Positions 18,844-28,143 of a DNA stretch of 64,000 nucleotides are shown one piece after another. Location: NCBI GenBank assembly GCA_024742575.1, contig JANSYF010000011.1, positions 1 to 64,000 of the forward strand, written 5' to 3'. Position 1 is the first letter of the stretch, and each line of letters begins with the position of its first letter. Below the pieces are notes generated by a model that was given only the letters and a program-made list of their open reading frames with translations, was not told the origin of the DNA and searched no databases. Origin of the DNA: Paracoccaceae bacterium. GTDB lineage: Bacteria > Pseudomonadota > Alphaproteobacteria > Rhodobacterales > Rhodobacteraceae. Both the position numbers and the translations under genes were made by a program.

Positions 18844-19986
18844 ATGGCGCGCGGACCGGACGGAGCAGGGCAAGCACAGGGGTTTTCCCTGAAAGACCAG
18901 TTGTTCAATGCTGAAACGACTGCGGATTTGGCTGCAGAGTTTGCAGTCTTGCCCGGTTTCGATCCGGAGCGATTTACCAAACAGGCCGTCGCGGGGTTGT
19001 CCTCGCGGGGGTTGTTGGAACGGCTTGACTGGCTGGCCGACTGTATTCAAGCGCAGATGCCGACATCCTTTCCTGCGATGGCAGAGGCGCTGGAAGCGGC
19101 CATGCCTGCTCCGCTGGATCCGTCTAAAACCGATGACGACTTCGGCCGCTTCATTCATGCAGTGCCCGGTATTCTTGCCGTGCGACACGGGCTGGAGGAT
19201 CATCGCGACCGCGCCCTTGATCTTCTGGAAGCCGCAACCCAACGCTTTTCGATGGAATTCTATATCCGACCATTTCTAAACCGTTGGCCTGAAGAAACGC
19301 TCGCAAGACTTGATCGCTGGGCTGGGCACGAGAATTATCACGTCCGGCGGCTGGTCAGCGAAGGCACGCGCCCGCGTCTGCCTTGGGCCGCCAACATCAA
19401 GCTTGATCCACTTGTACCGCTGCGGTTTCTGGATGCACTGCATGCCGATCCAACCCGTTACGTGACGCGATCCGTTGCCAATCACATGAATGATCTCACC
19501 CGGCACGCGCCCGATCACGTGGTGACGCAGTTGAACGCGTGGCAGCAAGAGGCACGTCAGATTCCGAAAGAACTTGATTGGATGACCCGCCACGCACTGC
19601 GCACCGCCGTAAAACGTGGCGACGCAAACGCTCTAGCACTTCTTGGGTATCGGCAGGATCGCGATATATCAGTGACGCTGAAAGTAACCCCCGATCCCGT
19701 CGCTATTGGCGACGTGCTGCAGATCGAAGTGACGTTGCTTGCCGATGAAGACTTTTCGGTGATGGTGGATTACCGCATCCGGTTCCATCGCCCAAATGGA
19801 CGGGTCGGCGAAAAGGTGTTCAAGCTGAAAAGCGCGAACTTGAAAGCCGGTGTTCCGTTAAAGGTCCAAAAGGCGCATCGGCTGAAGGAGGGGGCCTCTA
19901 CCTTTACGCTGCATCCCGGCGCGCATCAGGTGACGGCGCAGGTCAACGGCCAAGATCGAGCCGAAGCATCTGTGACGTTCGTTTAG
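18844..19986 (+). CDS. alkC: DNA glycosylase of the AlkC type with C-terminal Ig-like domain
   Basis: Probable base-excision enzyme for alkylated bases such as 3-methyladenine. The 380 aa protein has a HEAT-like helical N-terminal part (to about residue 265) with the AlkC-like motif HVRRLVSEGTRPRLPWA near residue 165. Residues from about 275 form a beta-rich domain (VTLKVTPDPVAIGDVLQI) that matches the Ig-like domain known in the AlkC-alpha subtype. It follows the SDR gene by 3 bp, so the two are probably co-transcribed. Family call is fairly sure, substrate inferred. Confidence 0.8.
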   Translation: MARGPDGAGQAQGFSLKDQLFNAETTADLAAEFAVLPGFDPERFTKQAVAGLSSRGLLERLDWLADCIQAQMPTSFPAMAEALEAAMPAPLDPSKTDDDFGRFIHAVPGILAVRHGLEDHRDRALDLLEAATQRFSMEFYIRPFLNRWPEETLARLDRWAGHENYHVRRLVSEGTRPRLPWAANIKLDPLVPLRFLDALHADPTRYVTRSVANHMNDLTRHAPDHVVTQLNAWQQEARQIPKELDWMTRHALRTAVKRGDANALALLGYRQDRDISVTLKVTPDPVAIGDVLQIEVTLLADEDFSVMVDYRIRFHRPNGRVGEKVFKLKSANLKAGVPLKVQKAHRLKEGASTFTLHPGAHQVTAQVNGQDRAEASVTFV

Positions 19987-20046
19987 TCTGCCGAACCCAG
20001 CGCACACGCAACTGATGCTTCGACCATTGTCAAAGGGAAGACGATA

Positions 20047-20739
20047 TCAGGACCGCTGGTCTGTCCAACGCGTTTCAAGCTGCTCTAGCGCTGCGATCCG
20101 TTCGGATGTCTTTGGGTGAGACATGAGCCACGCTGGTACAACGCCAGACCGCGATTGCGTCAGTGCATCCAGTTTGTGAAACAGGGATTTCTGCGCCGAG
20201 ATACCGATGCCAGCCTTGTGCAGCAATGCTGCGGCATAAGCATCCGCTTCGTATTCGTCACCGCGCGACAATCGCGCTGCCAACAAGGTGGCGACCGAAT
20301 TGGCAATCAACACACCGATCCCCGGCAGAAACCTTGACAACACCATCGCAAGCGCCGTGCGCAAGGCGTTTTGCCCTGAAAAATCAATCATCCGGCGGCG
20401 CGTGTGGCCCAATGCAACATGTCCAAGTTCGTGAGCGATCACGCTGGCAAGCTCTTCGGCTGTGACCTCTCCATTCTGATACTTGCGGTAAAAACCGCGC
20501 GTGATGAAAATTCGGCCATCCGGTGCGGCCAGGCCGTTTACCGGATCGATTTCGTAAATATTAACGCGTATCCGATCAAGTTCGAGCGCCGCCGCCAAGC
20601 GGTCAGTCAACGCCTTGAGGCGCGGATCAGCAAGTTCGGTTGAACGCGCATCAAGCTCGCGTTTGGTGCGCCAGACCGAAAAATGATACATGGCCAACGC
20701 GTACATGATCGCAAGAAGGATCGGGGTCAGTTTAAACAT
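20047..20739 (-). CDS. M48-family zinc metalloprotease
   Basis: Membrane-anchored peptidase of 230 aa. A hydrophobic segment at residues 4-18 is followed by a soluble domain with the zinc motif VIAHELGHVALGHTRR and a later third zinc ligand in RGDEYEADAYAA. This resembles small HtpX/Oma1-like proteases used in membrane protein quality control. The target is unknown. It converges with alkC. Confidence 0.85.
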   Translation of the reverse strand: MFKLTPILLAIMYALAMYHFSVWRTKRELDARSTELADPRLKALTDRLAAALELDRIRVNIYEIDPVNGLAAPDGRIFITRGFYRKYQNGEVTAEELASVIAHELGHVALGHTRRRMIDFSGQNALRTALAMVLSRFLPGIGVLIANSVATLLAARLSRGDEYEADAYAAALLHKAGIGISAQKSLFHKLDALTQSRSGVVPAWLMSHPKTSERIAALEQLETRWTDQRS

Positions 20740-20817
20740 GTCTTAGATATGGGGGCGGAAAGGCGATGCGGCAAGCACGATGCGCGGCTTGGACTGTGCG
20801 TGCCTGCCGTAACCCCA

Positions 20818-21249
20818 TCAATCAGCCAGCTTTGCATCCATCGTGATCTCGGCTCCGGCCAGAACCTTGGACACGGGGCAATTTTCCTTTGCCGTTGTCG
20901 CGGCTTCCTGAAAATCGCTTTCGCTGAGACCAGGAATTTTTGCGGTCATTTCCAAATGGATTTTAGTGATCGCAAAGCCGCCATCTTTCTCTTCGACGCT
21001 GACCGTCGCCTTGGTGTCGATGTCGTCTGCCAAAGCGTCGTAGTTTGCAAGGATCATGGAAAACGCCATCCAAAAGCATCCGGCATGGGCTGCTCCGATC
21101 AGTTCTTCGGGGTTTGTGCCAGGTTTGTCTTCGAACCGTGTGTTAAACCCATATGGCTGGGTGCTAAGTGCGCCCGAATCGGTTGAAATCTGGCCTTTGC
21201 CTTTCTTCAGGCTGCCGGACCAATGAGCGGTTGCTGTCTTGTTGATCAT
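20818..21249 (-). CDS. OsmC-family peroxiredoxin
   Basis: A 143 aa OsmC/Ohr protein that likely reduces organic peroxides through a cysteine pair. The two expected cysteines are in HAGCFWMAF and in ENCPVSK. The ATG at 21249 (MINKTATAHW) is preferred; a longer frame starts twelve codons upstream. It stands alone between the M48 protease and DedA genes. Confidence 0.88.
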   Translation of the reverse strand: MINKTATAHWSGSLKKGKGQISTDSGALSTQPYGFNTRFEDKPGTNPEELIGAAHAGCFWMAFSMILANYDALADDIDTKATVSVEEKDGGFAITKIHLEMTAKIPGLSESDFQEAATTAKENCPVSKVLAGAEITMDAKLAD

Positions 21250-21312
21250 GTCTGTCTCCCTTTCTGGGTTGCGTTCGCTAGGCAAACGACCCCCGGGTCA
21301 AACAGGTTCCGT

Positions 21313-21924
21313 CTAGGTCGCACGTTTGCCCGCTGCGGATCGCCGCGCGCGCCGCAGTAGCATCCAACCCAGAACCACGGTGATCAATCCGGCAACAAGG
21401 AACCCCGACAGGCTTGAGGTGAGGTCCGAGATCAAGGTCAACTGGCCAGCGAAACTGTAGCCAAGGGCAATATAACCGAAGACCCAGATGGCTTCGCCCG
21501 CCGCATCCCAAAGGGTGAAGCGCAGCCATGGCAGACCGGATGCCCCCGCCGCCATGTTGACCCACGGGCCCAAGGGCGCAAACAGCCAAGTGCTGAAGAA
21601 GACACCGATTTCGCCCTTTTTGCGGACAGTGCCCATCGCCCGGCCATAGATGCGTTTCCGTGACTCGCGTCGATCGGTAAAGCGTTCCAAGTGGTGCCCA
21701 AATCGGCGTCCGATGGCAAAGCCGGTCTGGTCACCCAGAACTGCACCAAGCCAAGCGCCGGCAAAAGCGGTCCCGCCTTCGAGATCGCCAGCTGCTACAA
21801 ATGCACCACCGGCCAGCATCAATAGCGATGTGGGGATGGGCACAAGAAGACAAGAGAGATAGCACGAGGCCGCAAGAACCCAGACGCCATAATTGGCCAC
21901 AAGTCCAAACAGCGCATCGCTCAA
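21313..21924 (-). CDS. DedA-family membrane protein
   Basis: A 203 aa membrane protein of the SNARE-associated/DedA family, members of which are linked to undecaprenyl-phosphate and phospholipid translocation. The family features are the acidic DLEGGTAFAGAWLGAVLGDQTGFAIGRR segment and the arginine-rich cytosolic loop near residue 85. The stop overlaps no gene, but its start overlaps the stop of the gene upstream by 4 bp. Confidence 0.85.
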   Translation of the reverse strand: MSDALFGLVANYGVWVLAASCYLSCLLVPIPTSLLMLAGGAFVAAGDLEGGTAFAGAWLGAVLGDQTGFAIGRRFGHHLERFTDRRESRKRIYGRAMGTVRKKGEIGVFFSTWLFAPLGPWVNMAAGASGLPWLRFTLWDAAGEAIWVFGYIALGYSFAGQLTLISDLTSSLSGFLVAGLITVVLGWMLLRRARRSAAGKRAT

Positions 21925-22280
21925 GGCTGTCGCACCGGGTCATTGGCGCGTTGGTCGGCGATGGCTGCTTCGATCTGGCCGATGATCTCTTCTGTAGAAA
22001 CGCCGCGCCCTTTGGCCAGAGCGTCAATGCTCAGGCCTTTGGCGTCCGATGGCACCGCCAATGCATCGCGCAGAACCTCTGGCGGGATCGACCACGAATG
22101 GGCAACATAGCGCGGGGTCATCCACCCGGCGATGGGTTGTTCGCGGTGGGCAGGATCGGCCCAGTAAACCCAGAACATCACTGACCGCACTGCAAAAAAC
22201 AGCATCACTGCAAGGGCAAGCAGAAACCCTGCCAGCAACAGCTTGTGATCTGTCCAAAGCTTGCGCGCTGTGGAAGTCAT
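21921..22280 (-). CDS. Hypothetical single-pass membrane protein
   Basis: A 119 aa protein with one membrane helix (LLLAGFLLALAVMLFFAVRSVMF, residues about 14-36) and a soluble C-terminal part that includes a short helix-turn-helix-like stretch, LSIDALAKGRGVSTEEIIG. Family unknown to me. It overlaps the VWA gene upstream and the DedA gene downstream by 4 bp each, so the three are translated as a unit. Confidence 0.75.
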   Translation of the reverse strand: MTSTARKLWTDHKLLLAGFLLALAVMLFFAVRSVMFWVYWADPAHREQPIAGWMTPRYVAHSWSIPPEVLRDALAVPSDAKGLSIDALAKGRGVSTEEIIGQIEAAIADQRANDPVRQP

Positions 22281-23461
22281 TTGGCCAAAGCCTTGATCCC
22301 GCGACTGATGCCTTCAAGCGTCATAGGCACCATCGCATCTTCAAATATCTCGCGGATCATCTGGATCGACTGGGTGTATTGCCAATGCCGTTCTTGGGTC
22401 GGATTGATCCATAGGTTATGTGGCCATTGCTGGCGTGCGCGTTGCAGCCAGACCTGACCGGCCTCGGCATTCCAATGCTCATTGGCCCCACCGGCATAGG
22501 CGATTTCGTAAGGTGACATGCTGGCGTCACCAACAAAGATGCATTTGTAATCCGGCCCGTAGGTGTTGAGCACCTCCATCGTGGGTGTCTGCGCATCCCA
22601 GCGGCGGCGATTGTCTTTCCAAACCCCTTCGTACAGGCAGTTGTGGAAGTAATAGTGTTCCAGATGTTTGAATTCGGCCCGTGCAGCGGAAAACAGCTCT
22701 TCCACCACCTTTACATGCGGGTCCATTGATCCGCCGATGTCCAGAAACAGGATCACCTTGACCGCATTGCGCTTCTCGGGCCGGGTCTGGACGTCCAAGT
22801 AGCCATGTTCGGCCGTGGCGCGGATGGTGCCATCAAGGTCCAATTCTTCGGTCGCACCATCCCGCGCCCAACGGCGCAGACGTTTCAGCGCCACCTTGAT
22901 GTTGCGGGTACCCAGCTCGACGCTGTCATCCAGATTGCGGAACTCGCGCTTGTCCCAGACCTTGACCGCGCGCTGATGGCGGCTTTCGTTCTGACCGATG
23001 CGCACACCTTCGGGATTGTAGCCATAGGCCCCAAAAGGCGAGGTGCCCGCCGTGCCGATCCACTTGCTGCCTCCCTGATGGCGGCCTTGTTGTTCCTTCA
23101 AACGCTCTTTCAGCGCCTCCATTAGCTTGTCGAAACCGCCAAGCGCCTCGATCTCGGCCTTTTCCTCATCGCTCAGATGCTTCTCGGCCATCTTGCGCAA
23201 CCAGTCTTCGGGAAGCTCCAACGCATCGAGAACGCCATCGGCGCTCAGGTGTTCCAAACCTTTGAACGCTTCGGCAAAAGCGCGATCAAAGCGGTCGATA
23301 TGGCGCTCGTCTTTCACCATCGCAGTACGGGCAAGGTAGTAAAACGCCTCTGGATCATAAGTCGCCAGACCCGCGCGCATCGCTTCAAGAAAGCTCAGAT
23401 ACTCCCGCAGGGAGACGGGAACACCGGTAGAGCGCAGGGTGTCGAAAAAGGGAACAAACAT
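22277..23461 (-). CDS. VWA domain protein, CoxE-like
   Basis: A 394 aa cytosolic von Willebrand A protein. The MIDAS motif is LFLDIGGSMDPH (near residue 250), a DxGxS form. The N-terminal half is helical and charged. Such proteins act with MoxR AAA+ ATPases to insert metals or mature enzymes; a MoxR gene lies 3.7 kb away on the same strand (27167-28009). The client is unknown. First gene of a three-gene overlap with the membrane proteins downstream. Confidence 0.87.
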   Translation of the reverse strand: MFVPFFDTLRSTGVPVSLREYLSFLEAMRAGLATYDPEAFYYLARTAMVKDERHIDRFDRAFAEAFKGLEHLSADGVLDALELPEDWLRKMAEKHLSDEEKAEIEALGGFDKLMEALKERLKEQQGRHQGGSKWIGTAGTSPFGAYGYNPEGVRIGQNESRHQRAVKVWDKREFRNLDDSVELGTRNIKVALKRLRRWARDGATEELDLDGTIRATAEHGYLDVQTRPEKRNAVKVILFLDIGGSMDPHVKVVEELFSAARAEFKHLEHYYFHNCLYEGVWKDNRRRWDAQTPTMEVLNTYGPDYKCIFVGDASMSPYEIAYAGGANEHWNAEAGQVWLQRARQQWPHNLWINPTQERHWQYTQSIQMIREIFEDAMVPMTLEGISRGIKALAK

Positions 23462-23510
23462 GTCCCTGATCTAGCAAGCGTACTGTGGGCTGACCAGCCG
23501 TCCCGGCGTC

Positions 23511-23646
23511 TTTGGGCTTAAAATACCTCGGGTAAGATCGCCGTGCGCGGGCAGGGGCGTTGCTCATTGGGCTTGAACCAATGGCGCAGCAATAGACGAC
23601 CCCAAGATGTTTCCGTCGACGGAAACAAATGATGCGCCGACGCATC
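23511..23646. repeat. Double-palindrome intergenic repeat, copy 2, with shared upstream motif
   Basis: A 22-bp motif TTTGGGCTTAAAATACCTCG plus GG (23511-23532) is also found at 27069 with few changes. Downstream are the 18-bp palindrome GTTTCCGTCGACGGAAAC (23609-23626) and the hairpin GATGCG-CCGA-CGCATC (23631-23646). The element lies between the small membrane protein gene and the VWA gene, both on the minus strand. Confidence 0.7.
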
Positions 23647-23656
23647 GTGTCGCAGC

Positions 23657-23824
23657 TTAGAACACCAGTTTTTCGATGGCGATGGTCAATATCAGCCCAC
23701 CCAAGGCAAACGCGATGGCGAACACCGCCCCATACTGCCACATGTCCGCGCGATTGCCTTTGCGCTTTTTCGCGGTCATGGCACCGAAGATGGCCCCGAA
23801 AAGGGCGCCTGCAAGAACGATCAT
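23657..23824 (-). CDS. Small two-helix membrane protein
   Basis: A 55 aa protein. It has a first hydrophobic helix (MIVLAGALFGAIFGAM), a short basic loop (TAKKRKGNRADM) and a second helix (GAVFAIAFALGGLILTIAI). The start overlaps the stop of the DUF2927 gene by ATGA, which supports it as a real downstream gene of that operon. Function unknown. Confidence 0.65.
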   Translation of the reverse strand: MIVLAGALFGAIFGAMTAKKRKGNRADMWQYGAVFAIAFALGGLILTIAIEKLVF

Positions 23825-25191
23825 AAACTGCCTCTGGCCCTGTTAAGCGGGTTGAGGGACGCGATCTCGCGCAGTTTCGCCCGCACAGACCAGTCCGAGC
23901 CGAACCCGTACCGTGCCCATCCCAGACTGTCCAGACGCACATCCGACCCTGCTGACACGCGACCGGCAAGGTCGAAGGCCTCGGCGCGCAGCATCAAGAG
24001 GGTCGACAACAACGCCGCGTTTTCGTGACGCGCGGCAAGGTCGATGGAAATACCAGTCAGGTGAACCGCCGCGTCAGGGTTGTTCTCTGTCAACGCAAAC
24101 GCCGCCAATTGCGACGCGACATAAGCGCGGTGTAGTTCCGTGTTTGGGTTGCGTGCAAAGTAGGCGTCAGCCTGCAAGAATTGGGCGCGTGCCGCGTCAG
24201 GGTCGGTGCTTTGCAGGATGCGCCCCATGGCGTAGTGGGTGAACCCACGCCGATGGTCGTCCCACCCCATAGCGGACGCGATGCTCAGGGCTTCGGTCGC
24301 GGCGGCGCGCCGCATGATTGGTGTTGCTCCCGGGCCAAGCGCGGTCTGGATGGCTTCGATCCAAGGGCGCGGCGTGCGTGGCGCGCGGCGTGCTGGCACC
24401 AATTCGCCCTCAGGGTTCAACCGTGAAAAGATTCCGGGAATGCGGTTCATCACTTCAGCACGTGTCATGCCGTTGCGCAGCATCGGATCATAATATGCCC
24501 GCAGAATTAACATGTCATAGCCGGTCAAAACCGTGTGCACATTGTCGTCGTTGAAGACGGAATTCGGCAAACGGTAAAGATCATTCAAGGGCCCAAGTGC
24601 TTGCGCCAATTCTTCGTGCAGGCAATCACGTGCCTCTTGCGGGCTGGAATCGTTGGGCAGAAAAATAGCCAGTCGGGTGCGATTGGTGATCCGGCCCCAA
24701 TTCACCCGGGCCGAGCGACGGGCCTGCCGGTACTCTGACAGGGTCGATACGTTCGGGACGACGAAACAGGCGGCTTGAGGCAGGAAGCGTTGAATCTCCG
24801 CTCGGCTGACTGCGTTGATCGTGATATTGGCATCTGGCGCAACGGTCGAGAAAATGTTGATCCCGGCCTCTGTGCGCAATCGATGCAGCAATCGGTCCAG
24901 ATCGCTGGGCACAGTGGCTTGTACGTTGCCGATCAAGCGCACCGAGATCGGGCCCTCAAACCGCGTGAACACTTCAAGATCGCGCCCGGATTCCAGCCCC
25001 ATGGCCAAATCCATGAAATCGCGTGACAGGTCTGCATTCGAGGTGCGCACCGGCTGTGGCCGTGGCACCGAAAACACCTTCATTGCGGGCAGGCTGGAGT
25101 CAACAAATGCCGCGCGGGTCGCTGGTTCCGATTGCGACACAGGCATACACGCGCCCAAAAACAGGTAAAGCGGAAGAAGAAATCGACGCAT
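23821..25191 (-). CDS. DUF2927 lipoprotein
   Basis: A 456 aa secreted protein with a lipoprotein signal: a hydrophobic stretch after MRRF ends in LGAC, so Cys15 would be the lipidated residue. The body matches DUF2927, a family found mostly in Rhodobacterales, with the region INAVSRAEIQRF through CLHEELAQALG, where HEE resembles a metal-binding motif of a protease-like fold. The C-terminal third looks helical and repeat-like (TPR-like). Likely anchored in the outer membrane; function unknown. It starts 3 bp after the GNAT gene. Confidence 0.8.
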   Translation of the reverse strand: MRRFLLPLYLFLGACMPVSQSEPATRAAFVDSSLPAMKVFSVPRPQPVRTSNADLSRDFMDLAMGLESGRDLEVFTRFEGPISVRLIGNVQATVPSDLDRLLHRLRTEAGINIFSTVAPDANITINAVSRAEIQRFLPQAACFVVPNVSTLSEYRQARRSARVNWGRITNRTRLAIFLPNDSSPQEARDCLHEELAQALGPLNDLYRLPNSVFNDDNVHTVLTGYDMLILRAYYDPMLRNGMTRAEVMNRIPGIFSRLNPEGELVPARRAPRTPRPWIEAIQTALGPGATPIMRRAAATEALSIASAMGWDDHRRGFTHYAMGRILQSTDPDAARAQFLQADAYFARNPNTELHRAYVASQLAAFALTENNPDAAVHLTGISIDLAARHENAALLSTLLMLRAEAFDLAGRVSAGSDVRLDSLGWARYGFGSDWSVRAKLREIASLNPLNRARGSL

Positions 25192-25194
25192 TCG

Positions 25195-25647
25195 TCAGCC
25201 CCGCTGATACTTGATGAACGGGGTTAACTGACCGATCCGGTCGTAAAGCTGGCGGGCGGTGTGGTTGAAATCTTGCGTCGTCCAATAGACCGATGGCGCA
25301 CCCGCAGCGTCTGCTTGCGCATAAACCGCCTCAATCAACGCCCGGCCCACACCCATACCCCGCGCGGCGGGATCTGCATAAAGGTCCTGTAGATAACAAA
25401 CGTTTTCAGTTTTCCAGCAATGCCGGTGGAACAGGTAATGCGCCAAACCAATTGGCTTGCCGTCTTTCTCGGCCACAAGACCAGAGAAATCCTGCGGGTC
25501 ATCCCCCAACAAACGGGCAAAGGTCGACGCATACACGGCCTCCGACACCGACGTTTCGTAAAACGTCAGGTATCCGCGCCACAAAGTGCACCACGAGTCG
25601 TAGTCATCCGCACGCAAAAAGCGCACGCTCAATTCAGTTTGGGACAC
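25195..25647 (-). CDS. GNAT-family N-acetyltransferase
   Basis: A 150 aa acetyltransferase. The acetyl-CoA loop is ARGMGVGRALIEAVY (Q/RxxGxG/A form) near residue 98, preceded by the beta strand YLQDLYADP and followed by the WTTQDFNHTARQLYDRIG segment. The substrate is unknown. It is the first gene of a run with the DUF2927 and small membrane protein genes. Confidence 0.85.
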   Translation of the reverse strand: MSQTELSVRFLRADDYDSWCTLWRGYLTFYETSVSEAVYASTFARLLGDDPQDFSGLVAEKDGKPIGLAHYLFHRHCWKTENVCYLQDLYADPAARGMGVGRALIEAVYAQADAAGAPSVYWTTQDFNHTARQLYDRIGQLTPFIKYQRG

Positions 25648-25934
25648 GTATGAAGCCTGCCTGCTCGTTGCGGATGCTTTATGCTCCGCGGTTTTTTTGT
25701 CCTCTGTGGGGGCAGCTTACGGCGAAAAGATGGTTTTTGCCTAGACTGAACGAATCGGTACGAATCACTTTTTTCGAATCTCCGAATCGGATGTTGAAAA
25801 TAACTTGAAAACAGCCACTTAACCTGTGCAAACGGGCAACAGGCATGGGCTGTGGCGCCAGTGGCGTCTGCGCGCGCAACCTGTTGCGCGGGCTTTGGCT
25901 ATCGGTGCGTTTAAAATCAGGATAAGTCGCAGCC

Positions 25935-27053
25935 ATGACACTGGATGCACCACTCGAAATTTTCCTTTCCGGCACGCCCGGGCTGGAACACCTTCTGCGC
26001 GATGAAGCCGCCGCACTCGGTTTTGCCAATGCAACCTCGGTGCCGGGCGGCGTGACCTGCCAAGGGGACTGGCCCGAAGTCTGGCGCGCGAACCTCATGG
26101 TGCGTGGGGCAGGGCGGGTGCTCGCGCGGGTGGCGCAGTTTCGGGCGATGCATCTCGCGCAGCTCGACAAACGGGCGCGTAAACTGGACTGGGCGGCACT
26201 TCTGCGCGCCGATGTGCCCTACCGCGTTGAGGCGTCGTGCCGCAAATCCCGCATATACCATGCAGGTGCCGCCACCGAGCGGGTAGAGAACGCAATCACC
26301 GATGCGCTTGGGGTCAAACCCGCTGAAAAAGCGGGACTTGCCGTGCGCGTTCGGATCGAAGACGACCTGTGTGAAATCAGCCTCGATACCTCTGGCGAAG
26401 GTCTGCACAAGCGCGGCCACAAACAGGCCATCGGCAAAGCGCCGATGCGCGAAACGCTGGCCGCTCTGTTCCTGCGCGCTTGCGGCTATAACGGGTCAGA
26501 GCCGGTGCTCGACCCGATGTGTGGATCTGGTACGTTTGTTATCGAAGCCGCGGAAATCGCATTGGGTCTCGCTCCGGGGCGAGACCGCAGATTCGGGTTC
26601 GAGGATTTGGCCGCGTTTGACGCCTCAGCGTGGGAGGCGACCAAGGCTTCCCTGCCAGAGCGCAACCAAACCGATCTGCGCTTTTACGGCTTTGACCGCG
26701 ACGCTGGTGCCGTCACCAACGCCACCACGAATGCAGACCGGGCGGGGGTGGCGGGCCTCACAAGCTTTACCCATCAGGCTGTGGCAGATCTTACCCCACC
26801 GGATGGTCCGCCCGGTCTTGTGATCGTCAATCCGCCCTACGGCGCGCGGATCGGCAACCGGAATCTGCTTTTTGCGCTCTACGGATCGTTCGGCACAGTT
26901 ATGAAAGAGCGGTTCAAAGGCTGGCGAGTCGGGATCGTCACGTCCGACAAAGGCCTTGCCCGTGCCACCGGTCTGCATTTCCGCAATGTCAGCGCCCCGA
27001 TCCCGCATGGTGGACTAAAGGTGCAGCTCTTCCAGACAGGTTCTCTGAAATAA
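25935..27053 (+). CDS. THUMP-domain rRNA (guanine-N2) methyltransferase, RlmL-like
   Basis: A 372 aa SAM-dependent RNA methyltransferase. Residues about 45-160 form a THUMP domain; the methyltransferase part has LDPMCGSGTFVIEAA (SAM site) and the catalytic motif VNPPYGARIG. It corresponds to the N-terminal half of E. coli RlmKL, so it probably makes m2G in 23S rRNA. It stands alone, divergent from the GNAT gene and convergent with moxR. Confidence 0.87.
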   Translation: MTLDAPLEIFLSGTPGLEHLLRDEAAALGFANATSVPGGVTCQGDWPEVWRANLMVRGAGRVLARVAQFRAMHLAQLDKRARKLDWAALLRADVPYRVEASCRKSRIYHAGAATERVENAITDALGVKPAEKAGLAVRVRIEDDLCEISLDTSGEGLHKRGHKQAIGKAPMRETLAALFLRACGYNGSEPVLDPMCGSGTFVIEAAEIALGLAPGRDRRFGFEDLAAFDASAWEATKASLPERNQTDLRFYGFDRDAGAVTNATTNADRAGVAGLTSFTHQAVADLTPPDGPPGLVIVNPPYGARIGNRNLLFALYGSFGTVMKERFKGWRVGIVTSDKGLARATGLHFRNVSAPIPHGGLKVQLFQTGSLK

Positions 27054-27068
27054 CCCAAGCCTGGCTTC

Positions 27069-27156
27069 TTTGGGCTCCAAATACCTCGGGGGTTTGGGGG
27101 TGGAACCCCCAAGCGGTTCCGTCGACGGAAACGCGCAGATGCGTTGACGCATCTGC
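27069..27156. repeat. Double-palindrome intergenic repeat, copy 3, with shared upstream motif
   Basis: The motif TTTGGGCTCCAAATACCTCG plus GG (27069-27090) is followed by a GGGGGT/ACCCCC hairpin (from 27088), the palindrome TTCCGTCGACGGAA (27117-27130) and the hairpin GCAGATGCG-TTGA-CGCATCTGC (27135-27156). It fills the gap between the convergent methyltransferase and moxR genes. Confidence 0.72.
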
Positions 27157-27166
27157 AGCCCCAACC

Positions 27167-28009
27167 TCACCGCCGTTCGCGTCGGGCCATGAAGGCCAAC
27201 CGCTCGAATAAATGCACATCTTGCTCGTTTTTGAGCAGTGCTCCGTGCAACTTTGGCAGCGCATTCGCCCCATCGCGTTTCAGATCATCCGCCGTCATGT
27301 CCTCGGCCAACAACAGCTTGAGCCAATCCAGCACTTCCGAAGTTGACGGCTTCTTCTTCAACCCCGGCTGTTCACGCACCTCATAAAACTGCGTCAGCGC
27401 AGTGGTCAGCAACGCCTCTTTCAGTCCCGGATGATGCACCTCGACGATCTGGCGCAACGTGTCAGGATCAGGAAAGCGGATGTAGTGGAAGAAACACCGC
27501 CGCAGGAACGCGTCGGGCAGCTCTTTTTCGTTGTTTGATGTGATGATGACGATGGGGCGCTGGCGCGCTTTGATCGTCTCGCCAGTCTCGTAAACGTGGA
27601 ACTCCATCTTATCGAGCTCTTGCAACAGATCGTTCGGAAACTCGATATCCGCCTTGTCGATCTCGTCGATCAGCAGGACAACCTTTTCCTCTGCATCAAA
27701 GGCCTGCCAAAGCTTGCCCTTGCGGATGTAGTTTTTCACATCGTTGACCCGCTCATCGCCCAATTGGCTGTCTCGCAACCGGCTCACGGCGTCGTATTCA
27801 TAGAGGCCCTGCTGCGCCTTGGTGGTGGATTTGATGTTCCATTCGATCATCCGCACCCCCAGCCCTGCCGCCACCTGCCGCGCCAGTTCCGTCTTGCCAG
27901 TGCCCGGTTCCCCTTTGACCAGCAGCGGACGCTCCAGCGTCACGGCGGCGTTCACCGCGATGGTTAAATCGTCAGTGGCCACATAGCTGTCGGTGCCTTC
28001 AAATCTCAT
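27167..28009 (-). CDS. MoxR-family AAA+ ATPase
   Basis: A 280 aa ATPase, chaperone-like partner of VWA proteins in metalloenzyme maturation. Walker A is VKGEPGTGKTELA and Walker B VVLLIDEIDKAD; sensor 1 is VIITSNNEKELPDA. The probable partner is the CoxE-like gene at 22277-23461. It is divergent from dksA. Confidence 0.9.
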   Translation of the reverse strand: MRFEGTDSYVATDDLTIAVNAAVTLERPLLVKGEPGTGKTELARQVAAGLGVRMIEWNIKSTTKAQQGLYEYDAVSRLRDSQLGDERVNDVKNYIRKGKLWQAFDAEEKVVLLIDEIDKADIEFPNDLLQELDKMEFHVYETGETIKARQRPIVIITSNNEKELPDAFLRRCFFHYIRFPDPDTLRQIVEVHHPGLKEALLTTALTQFYEVREQPGLKKKPSTSEVLDWLKLLLAEDMTADDLKRDGANALPKLHGALLKNEQDVHLFERLAFMARRERR

Positions 28010-28143
28010 GTCAGTCCTGCCTTCTTGTGTCTTTGTGCCAACTCAAGGAAATCACCGTTTTGTGCTGCTATTCGGTAGTGACAACCCTTGGGCCTTCGGT
28101 TAAGTGCTGCCCACAGGGGTGCCAGATATCTAGGGGAATTTCT

